From Microbacterium profundi (GTDB taxonomy: Bacteria; Actinomycetota; Actinomycetes; Actinomycetales; Microbacteriaceae), in contig NZ_JPSY01000001.1 of NCBI RefSeq assembly GCF_000763375.1, forward strand, positions 992,001 to 1,056,000: DNA of 64,000 nt, in the 5' to 3' direction. The position numbers and the translations under genes are program-made. The notes beneath the pieces were generated by a model. The model was not told where the DNA came from and did not search any database. It saw only the letters and a program-made list of their open reading frames with translations. How positions within the stretch are numbered: position 1 is the stretch's first letter; every line of letters starts with the position of its first letter. Of this stretch, positions 29,364 to 37,024 are shown in pieces.

Positions 29364-29972
29364 GTGACTGCCCAGACCTTCGCTCCCGAGCGGCTGAAGG
29401 CTTTCGTCGATGCCGTCGTGGCGATCGCGATGACGCTGCTGATCCTGCCGTTGCTGGAATCGGTGGCCGAAGCGGCGAACGACGGCACCAGCACCGGGGC
29501 GTTCCTCGCCGGGCACCGCGGACAGATCGTCAGCTTCCTCCTCAGCTTCGTGCTGATCGCGCTGTTCTGGATGGAGCATCATCGGCAGTACGAACGCGTT
29601 CTTCATGTCACCTCACCACTGCTGTTCATCAATGCCGCGTGGATGCTGACGATCGTGTGGCTGCCGGTGCCGACGGCGATGCTCGGCCAGATGGACACGG
29701 ACCCGCTGCAGGCGCTGCTGTACATCGGGACGCTGATCCTCACCCAGGCGGCGACCCTCGCGGGAAAGCTGTACCTGCTGCGGCATCCCGATCTCGCCGA
29801 TTTCACTGCGGAGCGGCTTCGACGCGGCGCGATCGCGGATGTGGCGGCGATCATCCTGTTCTGCATCGCATTGCCGATCGCCGCGTGGGTGCACATCGTC
29901 GGCTACTACGCGCTGCTTCTTCTCGCGTTCTCGAGTCCCCTGGAGAAACTGCTCGAGCGACTGCGCAGGTAG
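29364..29972 (+). CDS. TMEM175-like (DUF1211) channel protein
   Basis: A 202-residue membrane protein. The opening RLKAFVDAVVAIAMTLLILPL matches the RxxxFSDxV signature of TMEM175/DUF1211, though the usual FSD reads FVD here. Five to six helices follow (FLLSFVLIALFWMEHH; LLFINAAWMLTIVWL; ALLYIGTLILTQAATL; VAAIILFCIALPIAAW; YYALLLLAFS). Bacterial members are potassium-permeable channels. TAGTCT six bases before the GTG suggests leaderless translation. Confidence 0.82.
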   Translation: MTAQTFAPERLKAFVDAVVAIAMTLLILPLLESVAEAANDGTSTGAFLAGHRGQIVSFLLSFVLIALFWMEHHRQYERVLHVTSPLLFINAAWMLTIVWLPVPTAMLGQMDTDPLQALLYIGTLILTQAATLAGKLYLLRHPDLADFTAERLRRGAIADVAAIILFCIALPIAAWVHIVGYYALLLLAFSSPLEKLLERLRR

Positions 29973-30016
29973 GCTGGTCTCCGGCATCCACCCGTCTTTT
30001 CCTGAGGAGCACACGC

Positions 30017-30508
30017 ATGGGCGCACACGACGCCGTCATCGAGATCCCGCGCGGCAGCCGCGTGAAGTACGAGGTCGACCACGAGACCGGGCGAGTGCAC
30101 CTCGACCGCGTGCTCTACACGACCTTCGGCTACCCCGCCGACTACGGCTATTTCGACAACACCCTGGGCGAAGACGGCGATCCGCTGGACGTGCTCGTGC
30201 TGCTCGACCAGGCGCTGTTCCCCGGTGTCGTCGTCGAGGTCCGTCCCGTTGCAGTGCTGAAGATGAGCGATGAGGCCGGCGGAGACGACAAGCTCGTCGC
30301 CGTGCTGTCGAAGGACCCGCGCTGGGCGCACATCCAGGACATCGGCGACCTCGCCGAGTACACGAAGAAGGAGATCGAGCACTTCTTCGAGCACTACAAG
30401 GACCTCGAGCCCGACAAGTGGGTCAAGGTCGACGCCTGGGGAGACGCAGCCGAGGCGCAGCGCATCCTCGATGAGGCGATCGTTCGTGCCGGCGAAACCG
30501 CTCACTGA
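30017..30508 (+). CDS. ppa: inorganic pyrophosphatase
   Basis: A 163-residue family I pyrophosphatase. EIPRGSRVKYEVDHETG, YPADYGYFDNTLGEDGDPLDVLVL (with the DxDPxD metal site) and KDPRWAHIQDIGDL are all present. GAGGAG lies eight bases before the ATG. It hydrolyses pyrophosphate in the cytoplasm. It is followed by a strong bidirectional terminator. Confidence 0.95.
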   Translation: MGAHDAVIEIPRGSRVKYEVDHETGRVHLDRVLYTTFGYPADYGYFDNTLGEDGDPLDVLVLLDQALFPGVVVEVRPVAVLKMSDEAGGDDKLVAVLSKDPRWAHIQDIGDLAEYTKKEIEHFFEHYKDLEPDKWVKVDAWGDAAEAQRILDEAIVRAGETAH

Positions 30509-30524
30509 GCCGAGTCGACGTCAG

Positions 30525-30560
30525 AAGCCCTCGGCCGGCCTTCACGGCGGCCGAGGGCTT
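30525..30560. terminator. 13-bp perfect hairpin between ppa and the convergent M23 gene
   Basis: AAGCCCTCGGCCG (30525-30537) and CGGCCGAGGGCTT (30548-30560) with a ten-base loop, followed on the + strand by CTTCGTG; it serves both genes. Confidence 0.85.
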
Positions 30561-30574
30561 CTTCGTGCTCGACC

Positions 30575-31990
30575 TCAGACCGAAACGCCGCGTGCCGCCA
30601 TGAAGTCGATGGGGTTGGTGTATCCGCCCCGGATGTAGACCTCGAAGTGCAGGTGGCAGCCGAAGGAGTTCCCGGTGTTGCCCGCATAGGCGATGACCTG
30701 ACCGGACTCGACCCACTGACCGTTGCGCACCGCGAGCGAGTTGATGTGGGCATAGCCGGTGCCGACGCCGCCGCCGTGCTGGATACGCACGTAGTTGCCG
30801 TATCCGCCGTTCCAGCCGGCATAGTCGACGGTTCCGGCGTTGGCCGCGAAGATCGGCGCCCCGCAACCGTTGGCGAGGTCGACGCCGTAGTGGAATCCGC
30901 TGGAGCAGTAGCTGTTGCCGCACTGGACCAGGCGCGCGCCGTAGCCCGAGCTGCGCCGTCCGTCGTGCGGGCGCGTCCAACCTCCGGTGCCGCCACCGCC
31001 ACCGCCGCCGCCGCCACCGCCGCCTCCTCCGCCACCGCCGTTGTTGTTGTTGTTGGCGGCCGCAGCTGCGGCGGCCGCTGCAGCGGCAGCGGCAGCCTCT
31101 TCAGCGGCCTTTTTTTCTCGAGCCTTGCGCTCTTCCTCGGCGACGCGCACGCCCTCCTGGTAGTCCGCGACGGTCTTCGCGGTCGTGTCCTGGAGCGCTG
31201 CGAGTTGTGCTTCGAGCGTCGAGAGGTAGGCCGTCTGCTCATCGAGCGCGGCCTGAGCCGCTTCGGCCGCCGCTTGAGCGGCGATCATCTTCTCTTCGGC
31301 CACCTTCTGCAGTCGGTCGCGCTCTGTGCGTGCGACCTGCGCCTGGTCGCTGATCGACTGCGCGGAGTTGCGGGCCGCGACAGCATCGTCGTAGACGGAC
31401 TGGTTGTAGTCGAGAAGCTTGTCCATCGTGCCGAGTTTGGAGAGCAACTGATCGGCGTTGGCTGCGGATCCGGCGAAGAAGAGCTCGAGGGCGGTGTCGT
31501 CGCCGCCGTTGCGGTAGAGCTGTGCGGCTACCTGTCCTGCCTTGGTGGCGGACTCGTCTGCGATCTTCGCCTGCGTGTCGGCCTGCGCCTGGAGCTCATC
31601 GGCCTTCGTGATCGCGTCGAAGAACGCCTGCTGTGCGGCGTAATACTCGTCGCCGGCCGTCTTTGCCGCTGCCTGGGTCTCGGCGACCTTCTGGGTCAGC
31701 GCATTGATGAGGTTCTGGATGCGCGTGATCTCGGCGGCCTTCGCTGCCTCGTTGTTCTTCGCCTGCTGGACATCGTCCCAGCTGGGGTACGAGGCGGCGT
31801 AGGCGGCGTTGACGCCGGAGCCGATGCCGAAGGCGCTGATCGCTGCGACGCTGAGGACGCCGAGGCCGAGGGCGTTGCGCCGGGTGAGAGTGCTCTTCTG
31901 CCAGAAGGTGCGCCGCTCGGTGAGGCTCGGTGCGCAGCCGCACGAGTCTCCCGCTTCGCGCGCAGCATCCATCGCGGACTGCTCGTTCAC
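30575..31990 (-). CDS. M23-family peptidoglycan endopeptidase with coiled coil
   Basis: A 471-residue exported protein. After a basic stretch with RR, a hydrophobic segment (ALGLGVLSVAAISAFGIG) acts as signal or anchor, cut near YAAS. Residues 60-290 form a long coiled coil rich in A, E, K and Q, as in EnvC/RipA-type hydrolases. A linker of polyalanine, then five asparagines, then polyglycine follows. The C-terminal M23 domain has FHYGVDL and HLHFEVYIRG zinc motifs. I use GTG 31990 because GGAAGGGG lies five bases upstream; ATG 32017 would add nine residues without a ribosome site. It probably cuts wall peptides during division. Confidence 0.88.
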   Translation of the reverse strand: MNEQSAMDAAREAGDSCGCAPSLTERRTFWQKSTLTRRNALGLGVLSVAAISAFGIGSGVNAAYAASYPSWDDVQQAKNNEAAKAAEITRIQNLINALTQKVAETQAAAKTAGDEYYAAQQAFFDAITKADELQAQADTQAKIADESATKAGQVAAQLYRNGGDDTALELFFAGSAANADQLLSKLGTMDKLLDYNQSVYDDAVAARNSAQSISDQAQVARTERDRLQKVAEEKMIAAQAAAEAAQAALDEQTAYLSTLEAQLAALQDTTAKTVADYQEGVRVAEEERKAREKKAAEEAAAAAAAAAAAAAANNNNNGGGGGGGGGGGGGGGGGTGGWTRPHDGRRSSGYGARLVQCGNSYCSSGFHYGVDLANGCGAPIFAANAGTVDYAGWNGGYGNYVRIQHGGGVGTGYAHINSLAVRNGQWVESGQVIAYAGNTGNSFGCHLHFEVYIRGGYTNPIDFMAARGVSV

Positions 31991-32197
31991 GTGGCCCCTT
32001 CCACAGGTTTCACTCATGCCACAGTAGCAACATCTTCAACATCCGCAGCAGCAAATTGGGATGCCGTGAAGGGCAGGTGCCGTCGATCATCCTGCCGAAA
32101 CGCCCGGGCGGAAAGGCTGCGTGCCCTCGATTAGCGTTTTGGTCAGATCATCCTTTATGCTTGAGCGTCGGCAAGGAAGTCCCCCGGGACACCCTTC

Positions 32198-32270
32198 GGC
32201 CCCATCGTTTAGCGGCCTAGGACGCCGCCCTTTCACGGCGGTAGCACGGGTTCGAATCCCGTTGGGGTCA
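32198..32270 (+). tRNA. tRNA-Glu (anticodon TTC)
   Basis: The acceptor GGCCCCA pairs with TGGGGTC, the anticodon stem-loop CCGCCCTTTCACGGCGG carries TTC, and the T arm is CGGGTTCGAATCCCG. 73 bases, A discriminator, CCA not encoded. Confidence 0.93.
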
Positions 32271-32280
32271 CTCCGTCCGA

Positions 32281-32286
32281 TACAAT
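32281..32286 (+). promoter_or_regulatory. TACAAT, possible -10 box before tRNA-Asp
   Basis: The sequence is an AT-rich break between tRNA-Glu and tRNA-Asp, ten bases before the tRNA-Asp 5' end. No clear -35 lies at the usual distance, so co-transcription with tRNA-Glu is also possible. Confidence 0.4.
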
Positions 32287-32296
32287 TTAAAAGCAT

Positions 32297-32370
32297 GGCC
32301 CTGTAGCGCAGTTGGTTAGCGTGCCGCCCTGTCACGGCGGAGGTCGCGGGTTCAAGTCCCGTCAGGGTCG
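32297..32370 (+). tRNA. tRNA-Asp (anticodon GTC)
   Basis: The acceptor GGCCCTG pairs with CAGGGTC, the anticodon loop CTGTCAC carries GTC, and the T arm is CGGGTTCAAGTCCCG. 74 bases, G discriminator. Confidence 0.94.
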
Positions 32371-32382
32371 CTCTAAGCGACG

Positions 32383-32407
32383 GGCCCTTTTTTCGAAGAG
32401 GGCCTTT
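32383..32407 (+). terminator. terminator between tRNA-Asp and tRNA-Phe
   Basis: GGCCCT (32383-32388) pairs with AGGGCC (32399-32404) and is followed by TTT. Confidence 0.6.
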
Positions 32408-32442
32408 CGTCTAGGTTGCGGCAGTTCTACGATTTGCCGCAT

Positions 32443-32515
32443 GGCTCTGTAGCTCAGTTGGTAGAGCGCACGACTGAAAATCGTGAGGTCACGGGATCGA
32501 CGCCCGTCGGAGCCA
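32443..32515 (+). tRNA. tRNA-Phe (anticodon GAA), integration target
   Basis: The acceptor GGCTCTG pairs with CGGAGCC (one G-T pair), and the anticodon stem-loop CACGACTGAAAATCGTG carries GAA. The T arm ACGGGATCGACGCCCGT is unusual in having GATC in place of GTTC, which may reflect replacement of the 3' half by an integrating element. 73 bases, A discriminator. Its 3' half recurs at 37025-37065. Confidence 0.9.
32473..32514 (+). repeat. direct repeat 1 (att-like), 3' half of tRNA-Phe
   Basis: The 42 bases from the anticodon loop to the acceptor end. They match 37025-37065 with two substitutions and one missing G. Confidence 0.8.
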
Positions 32516-32541
32516 CAAGGTGACCGTTACAGTCATCCTAG

Positions 32542-32577
32542 AAACCCTCGCCTAGCTTCTAACATGGCGGGGGTTTT
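32542..32577 (+). terminator. terminator downstream of tRNA-Phe
   Basis: AAACCCTCGCC (32542-32552) and GGCGGGGGTTT (32566-32576) pair with one mismatch and are followed by T. An ATG at 32564 lies within the loop/stem, which argues against it as a real start for the next gene. Confidence 0.7.
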
Positions 32578-33268
32578 GCTTTGCCCTGATGGGTGCCGGT
32601 TTCCGCACCTTTCTCTGGGACTGTTCCGGCTGGTCGTTGAGCGAGCGCAGCGAGTACTTTCCCTGCTCCACGACGAACAACTCGAAGGCAGACGCGTGGG
32701 GCGCACCTGGCTCGTCGACGAGACGTCGGTTGCCGCGCGAGCATCACTCGGCGTTTCAGCAGGACGACCATGGACCGCGGCAACCATCCGTCGCATCATG
32801 GGTGCGCTCTCGGACGGCGGCCGGCTCGGCACGCGTGACACCGGTCTAATCATGCGTACCAGCACCGACGAGCTCGCGGCGAAGATAGGCCAGGCGATCA
32901 CGGTTCGCCGATACTCCACAAAGTGGATGGAGCGCGTGGCCGAGCACCTCACGCTTACCGGGGAGAGCGCGATCGATCGGATCACTACCGAGCCGGGGCG
33001 GCAGTTGCACGCCGGTGCCCGCGGTCTCCATGGATATGTTCGCAGCGGCGGCTCACTTCGTGCGCTTACGAGCGCTGCGCGCCTCGTCGAGGATTCGACT
33101 GGTGACGTTTTCGTCTACCGGATTCGCGACGATGCGTTCCCCTGGCAGGAGACGCCCGTCGCGCTCGTCGCAGCAGACTGCTTCCGATCGACGTCTACGC
33201 GCGTCCGATCAGTCGGAATCGACGCACTGGGGCAGATGAGGGCGCAATGGTTGACGAACATCGCCTGA
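32564..33268 (+). pseudogene. HTH DNA-binding protein, 5' end replaced by a family B repeat
   Basis: The reading frame gives a good protein only from about base 32652: VLSLLHDEQLEGRRVGRTWLVD is the second half of an excisionase/MerR-like winged HTH, followed by SAGRPWTAATIRRIMGALS and about 150 more residues. The expected first half of the HTH (some 15-20 residues) is missing. In its place the frame runs through repeat B (VVERAQR), and further upstream through the tRNA-Phe terminator. No credible start remains, so the gene is probably dead. It overlaps the following nucleotidyltransferase frame by 22 bases, an arrangement like AbiEi/AbiEii toxin-antitoxin pairs. Family assignment is by resemblance only. 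Confidence 0.6.
32632..32654 (+). repeat. dispersed repeat family B at the left edge of the island
   Basis: GGTCGTTGAGCGAGCGCAG followed by CGAG, cut off before the usual (A/T)CGAAAC end. Coding sequence of the HTH gene begins exactly where the repeat stops. Confidence 0.8.
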
Positions 33269-33600
33269 CGGACGTCGACATACTCCTGAACCTCGAAGCA
33301 ATCGCCGCCGACGTCAGCGCTGTGGCCGGACCGCTCCAGCGCCTGGGCATGCGTCCCGTGGAGCCCCGTGGCCCCTTCCACAGATTCGCTCGAGGCGAAG
33401 ATATCGTCGACGTCATGGTCACCAACCTGGCAGGCCCCGAGAGATGGATGTCGCGCCCCATCATGCGCGCCCCTGGTGCCACGCTCGCGCTGCAGGATCC
33501 CGACATCTACATCGTGAAACCGACGGCCACGACGTTCAGATCGCCGTTCCTCGCACACCGGCAGCACTCGTGCTCAAGGCCGCCACCTTCAAGAACGTGA
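33247..33600 (+). pseudogene. nucleotidyltransferase-like gene, frameshifted and 3'-truncated
   Basis: Frame 1 from ATG 33247 encodes LNLEAIAADVSAVAGPLQ..GPFHRFARGEDIVDVMVTN.., like the N-terminal part of small nucleotidyltransferases of the AbiEii/DUF1814 kind, with an acidic DxM metal-type motif. Near 33515-33530 the conserved reading passes to the frame two bases later (DVQIAVPRTPAALVLKAATFKN), where this family normally has a PxxxLVLKA helix. After about 33600 the expected KxxKDxxD-type ending is absent. So there is at least one frameshift and a lost 3' end. Confidence 0.55.
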
Positions 33601-33772
33601 GAACTTTCTATACTCATTCAAGGCTGGCCTCCGGCCTGCTGTGCGGGCACCACCGGACACAGGCTTACAGTTGTGGATCCGAACTATCGGCGAACCTGCG
33701 TCCGCTTTCAATGTCCTCGCTAGATCCCCCGTCCACTTTCAATCTCATGCCCATAATGTAGGTAGATCCAAA

Positions 33773-33778
33773 TACACT
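33773..33778 (+). promoter_or_regulatory. -10 box before the split Fic gene
   Basis: TACACT, six bases, then GTG 33785 (VDVERFGTSP). This is the same spacing as in leaderless genes elsewhere in the window. Confidence 0.4.
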
Positions 33779-33818
33779 TACATTGTGGACGTCGAACGCT
33801 TCGGAACCAGCCCTCTAG

Positions 33819-34813
33819 ATGAGTGAGTCCGATTGGGTTTAGTGGTCGTAGGCGATGAGTGAGCGTTTGACGGGTGCTCCGATGAGCCAGTTGTGCCAGA
33901 TTCCGGCTGCGAGGGCGAGGAGCCGTGCGGCGACGCGGGAGTAAACACCAGCGATGGTGCGTCCGCCGTGGTCTTCGAGGGTGAGTTGGCCTTTGAGCGT
34001 GTCGAACACGGACTCGACCCATTGTCGGATCCCGCCGAGTTTCCCGAACCTCGGTTTCTCGTCCTTGCGATCGGGACGGATCAGGTGTGCGCCGAGGTCC
34101 TCGGTGATGAAGGTTTCGAACTCGCGCCCGGCGAAGCCTTTGTCGCCGATGATGACTTGTCCAGGCTGGATGAGGTGGCGGTCGTGGTCGAGCATCGCTG
34201 CCGCGGCTTCGCGTTCACCGATCTTCGGATTCGCGAGTCCCCAGACCACGGGCATCCCGTCCGGTGTGCAGACCAGGTAGAGGCGGAAGCCCCAGAAGAA
34301 CCGGGAATGTGAGGCACAGTACCCGTAGCCGGCGTCACCGGCAAGGTCGGAGCGTTTCACCGTCTCGCGGGACTTCCCACACGGCAGTGGGGTGGAATCG
34401 ATCAGCCGGGTGACTTCGTTCCATGACGGGGTATCGCGGGCAAGCTCCGTGATCACCGCGGACAGCAGCCCGGTGGATTGGCGGACGCGCTTGCCCCACC
34501 CGGACTGGCCAGGCAGCGCCGGAAACATGCTCTTCAAGTGGGTGCGGGCGTATCGGATCCATTTCCGGTCAGAGGAGATCCCGAGCAGGTGCTGCGCGAC
34601 GAGTAGACACAGCAGCTCGACATCGTTCAACGCGGGCTTGCGACCGGGGTGGTGGTCCCGGGTGAAGCCGATCGCGGGCAGGATCCGGTCATCGAGATGG
34701 ACGTAAAGTGTGATCAGGAGGGTGTTGAGGTCGGTATTCACACATTGGGCTTAACACCCTCTGCCAACGATTAACAGCCTCCACGCCGTTCACAGCCAAT
34801 CGGACTCACTCAT
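33819..34813 (-). mobile_element. IS982-like insertion sequence (995 bp)
   Basis: Perfect 18-bp terminal inverted repeats ATGAGTGAGTCCGATTGG at 33819-33836 and 34796-34813 flank one transposase gene. CTAG is present directly outside both ends and is taken as a 4-bp target duplication; removing the IS and one CTAG restores the Fic frame. A 4-bp duplication is more usual for IS5 relatives, so the family label rests on the transposase and should be checked. Confidence 0.88.
33839..34741 (-). CDS. IS982-like family DDE transposase
   Basis: A 300-residue complete transposase. The DDE residues are visible in LIDSTPLPCG, VIIGDKGFAG and WVESVFDTLKGQLTLEDHGGRT. Regions GYGYCASHSRFFWGFRLYLVCT and LLVAQHLLGISSDRKWIRYAR are typical of actinobacterial IS982-type proteins. 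It begins 55 bases inside the right inverted repeat and ends close to the left one. No frameshift or stop interrupts it, so the insertion may be recent. It points against the direction of the Fic gene. Confidence 0.9.
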   Translation of the reverse strand: MNTDLNTLLITLYVHLDDRILPAIGFTRDHHPGRKPALNDVELLCLLVAQHLLGISSDRKWIRYARTHLKSMFPALPGQSGWGKRVRQSTGLLSAVITELARDTPSWNEVTRLIDSTPLPCGKSRETVKRSDLAGDAGYGYCASHSRFFWGFRLYLVCTPDGMPVVWGLANPKIGEREAAAAMLDHDRHLIQPGQVIIGDKGFAGREFETFITEDLGAHLIRPDRKDEKPRFGKLGGIRQWVESVFDTLKGQLTLEDHGGRTIAGVYSRVAARLLALAAGIWHNWLIGAPVKRSLIAYDH

Positions 34814-35083
34814 CTAGGCTCCCTCACTCCCATCTCTGGCGTCGATGGACGCTTCAACCGTCCGTTCGAGCACTTTGCCTATGTCGCAGATCCGCTGACT
34901 GACGAACCACAACTCGAAGGTGCTACCTGGCACGCGGTCACTCGAGCCAGTCGAGCGCTCGCACGACTCGACCAAGCCTCACGCCAAGTCCCCAACCCAC
35001 GACTGTTCCTCCGCCCTACGCTCCGCCGCGAAGCGCAAAGCACGTCCGCGCTCGAGGGCACGTTTGCCCCTCTTGAGCAGGTC

Positions 35084-36028
35084 TTGGCTTCCGACGCAAC
35101 CGAGATCAGCGGGCGCAGCAAAGAGCTTCAAGAGGTCCTCAACTACATCGAAGCCGCCACCCTGGCATACGACGCGGTCGAGCAAGGACGCACCGTGAAC
35201 GTCGGTCTTCTAGAGACAGTGCACGCCATCCTCGTTCGCGGCACCGATGCCGACACCGAGCAGGCCGGGCGAGTGCGCACATCGCAGGTCGCGATTGGGA
35301 GCCCGACCGGCGCCATCGAGGACGCTCGTTTTGTCCCGATGCCTCCAGGAGTCGCTCTAGGAGTAGCGGTTCAAGACTTCACACAGTGGATCAACCGAAG
35401 CGGTGCAGCACGCGATCCCATCGTTGCTGCCGCAATGGCCCACTACCAGTTCGAGACGCTCCACCCGTTCAACGACGGCAACGGGCGCATCGGTCGCCTG
35501 ACGGTCGTGTTGCAGTTCATGACTGACGGCCTTGTCGGTGAGCCCCTGCTCAGCGTCTCACCCTGGCTTGAGGCGAGACGCGCGACCTACCAGGAGCACC
35601 TCGCGCAAGTCTCAGCCACTGGTGATTGGAACCCATGGATCGCATTCTTCGCAGAGGGGATCGCCGCGTCTGCCGAGGACGTAGCCCATCGCGTAAATCG
35701 GATACTCGCTGTTCAGGCACGCTACGTGCAGATTCTTCAAGGAGCGGGGGCACGTGGCGTTATTCGCGACATCGTTGACGCGCTGATCGGGGACCAAGTC
35801 ATAACGGTGTCGCTCATGAGCGACCGATTCGGCCGAACGCCTCAGGCTGTATCACCAGCGATCCAGAAGCTAGTCGATCTTGGGATACTGTCAGGCCCGT
35901 ACGGCACCTATGGGCGCCAATTCATCGCCGATGATATCTTTCTTGCCGTCACCGCGCCCCCCGGACGCGTACCGCTCCCTGATGATCCGCTTCGTCATGA
36001 GACTAACGATGAACCTTCTCGCCTCTGA
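35084..36028 (+). CDS. residual Fic-core reading frame downstream of the IS
   Basis: From TTG 35084 the frame runs 314 residues with an intact catalytic loop HPFNDGNGRIGR and a downstream SLMSDRFGRTPQAVSPAIQKLVDLGIL winged helix. It would lack the EAQSTSALEG inhibitory motif, which lies just before the TTG. No ribosome site is obvious, so expression is doubtful. It is listed because a standard annotation may call it as a gene. Confidence 0.5.
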   Translation: MASDATEISGRSKELQEVLNYIEAATLAYDAVEQGRTVNVGLLETVHAILVRGTDADTEQAGRVRTSQVAIGSPTGAIEDARFVPMPPGVALGVAVQDFTQWINRSGAARDPIVAAAMAHYQFETLHPFNDGNGRIGRLTVVLQFMTDGLVGEPLLSVSPWLEARRATYQEHLAQVSATGDWNPWIAFFAEGIAASAEDVAHRVNRILAVQARYVQILQGAGARGVIRDIVDALIGDQVITVSLMSDRFGRTPQAVSPAIQKLVDLGILSGPYGTYGRQFIADDIFLAVTAPPGRVPLPDDPLRHETNDEPSRL

Positions 36029-36135
36029 CGCATGATGAGCCAGGCACAAACAATTCCAGCGCCGGGGGCGCCGCTGCGACAGAGCAGAGCAACAGCACGG
36101 CGACGATGAGCGTGCCTACATCGATCGACAGTTCG

Positions 36136-36465
36136 TCAAGAGGCGAGTCCATCAAGGAGCCTCGTTGCAAGGCTAGCGACGATCGACCCTAGGGCCCCGG
36201 AAGCTGTATCTCCGGAGAAGGAACCCAGCCATCGCAACGCAGCAGGGAGTCTCGGATCGGAGACATCACGTCGTTCGATCACGTCGTCCACAACACCCAC
36301 TGCACGAGAGAGCTTGGCCCGCGTCCCGGGTTCTGTGACTATCCCAATGAGACGTTCCGCCTCGAACGACAAGGCCGTCAGGTCACGCTCAGCGGCCTCC
36401 AAGTGATAGGAGAACGTACCGCTATTGCGCTGGTCGCCAGCACCAAAGTGAGCTGGCCCATTCAC
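36136..36465 (-). CDS. hypothetical protein (109 aa), island cargo
   Basis: A frame with protein-like composition: TFSYHLEAAERDLTALSFEAERLIGIV, LSRAVGVVDDVIERRD and WLGSFSGDTASGALGSIVASLATRLL. It is mostly helical, with no membrane segment and no recognised family. Its 5' end overlaps the preceding gene by 44 bases in another frame; the segment before NSGTFSYH is poor, so the true start could lie slightly downstream. It may form an operon with the upstream membrane protein. Confidence 0.5.
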   Translation of the reverse strand: MNGPAHFGAGDQRNSGTFSYHLEAAERDLTALSFEAERLIGIVTEPGTRAKLSRAVGVVDDVIERRDVSDPRLPAALRWLGSFSGDTASGALGSIVASLATRLLDGLAS

Positions 36466-36838
36466 GATGATCCGTTCGGCGTGCGGCCCATACGCCTCCC
36501 CAGGAGTTTTGAGTTAGCCGCCCCGCAGTCGGCGGTTCCCCCATCAACAACTGGATCAGACCATACTCAGGGAGAACGATCTGCCCTCGCCGCACAAGGT
36601 CACGCGCAAGCTGGATCGCCTCTTGCGGCGTGACGCCATAGGACGCCCATGCCTCCCGAGTCATCGGGACATCTGTATGGGTGTCTCTCGCGATCGCACG
36701 CCAACTCATCAGAACGTCATGTCCGAGTTCCTCAAGCTGTTCGTCCGTCAATGTGGTCGCTGTCACCTGTCGGACTCGATAGGCGGCGCCGGCCCCAACT
36801 ACTACAAGCAATAGGATCGGCAGGCCGATCGAAATCAA
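36422..36838 (-). CDS. hypothetical membrane-anchored protein (138 aa), island cargo
   Basis: It begins MISIGLPILLLVVVGAGAAY, a single N-terminal helix, then a soluble part with LTDEQLEELGHDVLMSWRAIAR and TPQEAIQLARDLVRRGQIVL. The last 25 residues (WGGVWAARRTDHREWASSLW...) overlap the next gene and look less protein-like, so a small frameshift near 36480 could have extended or altered the end. No family recognised. It is transcribed toward the Fic gene with the 109-residue gene after it. Confidence 0.5.
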   Translation of the reverse strand: MISIGLPILLLVVVGAGAAYRVRQVTATTLTDEQLEELGHDVLMSWRAIARDTHTDVPMTREAWASYGVTPQEAIQLARDLVRRGQIVLPEYGLIQLLMGEPPTAGRLTQNSWGGVWAARRTDHREWASSLWCWRPAQ

Positions 36839-37024
36839 TCAGGCACGGACCCTCCAAGATGACGAACTTCCGGACAGCCTACGCAGGCGCAGCTATCTGT
36901 GCCGGGTTCCGTGCCGGTAGCTCCACTGAAACCACTCCAAACCAGCCGTCACCAACGATGATATCTTCCGCGGAATCACGCGGCGAACGGCGACCAACGG
37001 GTACCCGCTACCCCACGGAATCCA

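Larger units (their letters stand above)
33785..36028 (+). pseudogene. Fic/DOC-family protein interrupted by an IS element
   Basis: The 5' part (33785-33818) reads VDVERFGTSPL and the 3' part resumes at 34818 with GSLTPISGVDGRFNRPFEHF. Joining them across one CTAG copy keeps the frame. The N-terminal region contains REAQSTSALEGT, the (S/T)xxxE(G/N) inhibitory-helix motif, followed by the Fic core HPFNDGNGRIGRL (about 35461-35499) and a C-terminal winged-helix-like segment. Fic enzymes transfer AMP to hydroxyl side chains. The first usable start after the IS is a TTG at 35084, giving 314 residues with the core but without the inhibitory helix. As it stands the full-length gene is broken. Confidence 0.8.

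Noticed and set aside
33601..33772. Fic gene start upstream at 33641
   Set aside because: The residues before VDVERFGTSP are not family-like, and GTG 33785 has a -10 box at leaderless spacing.
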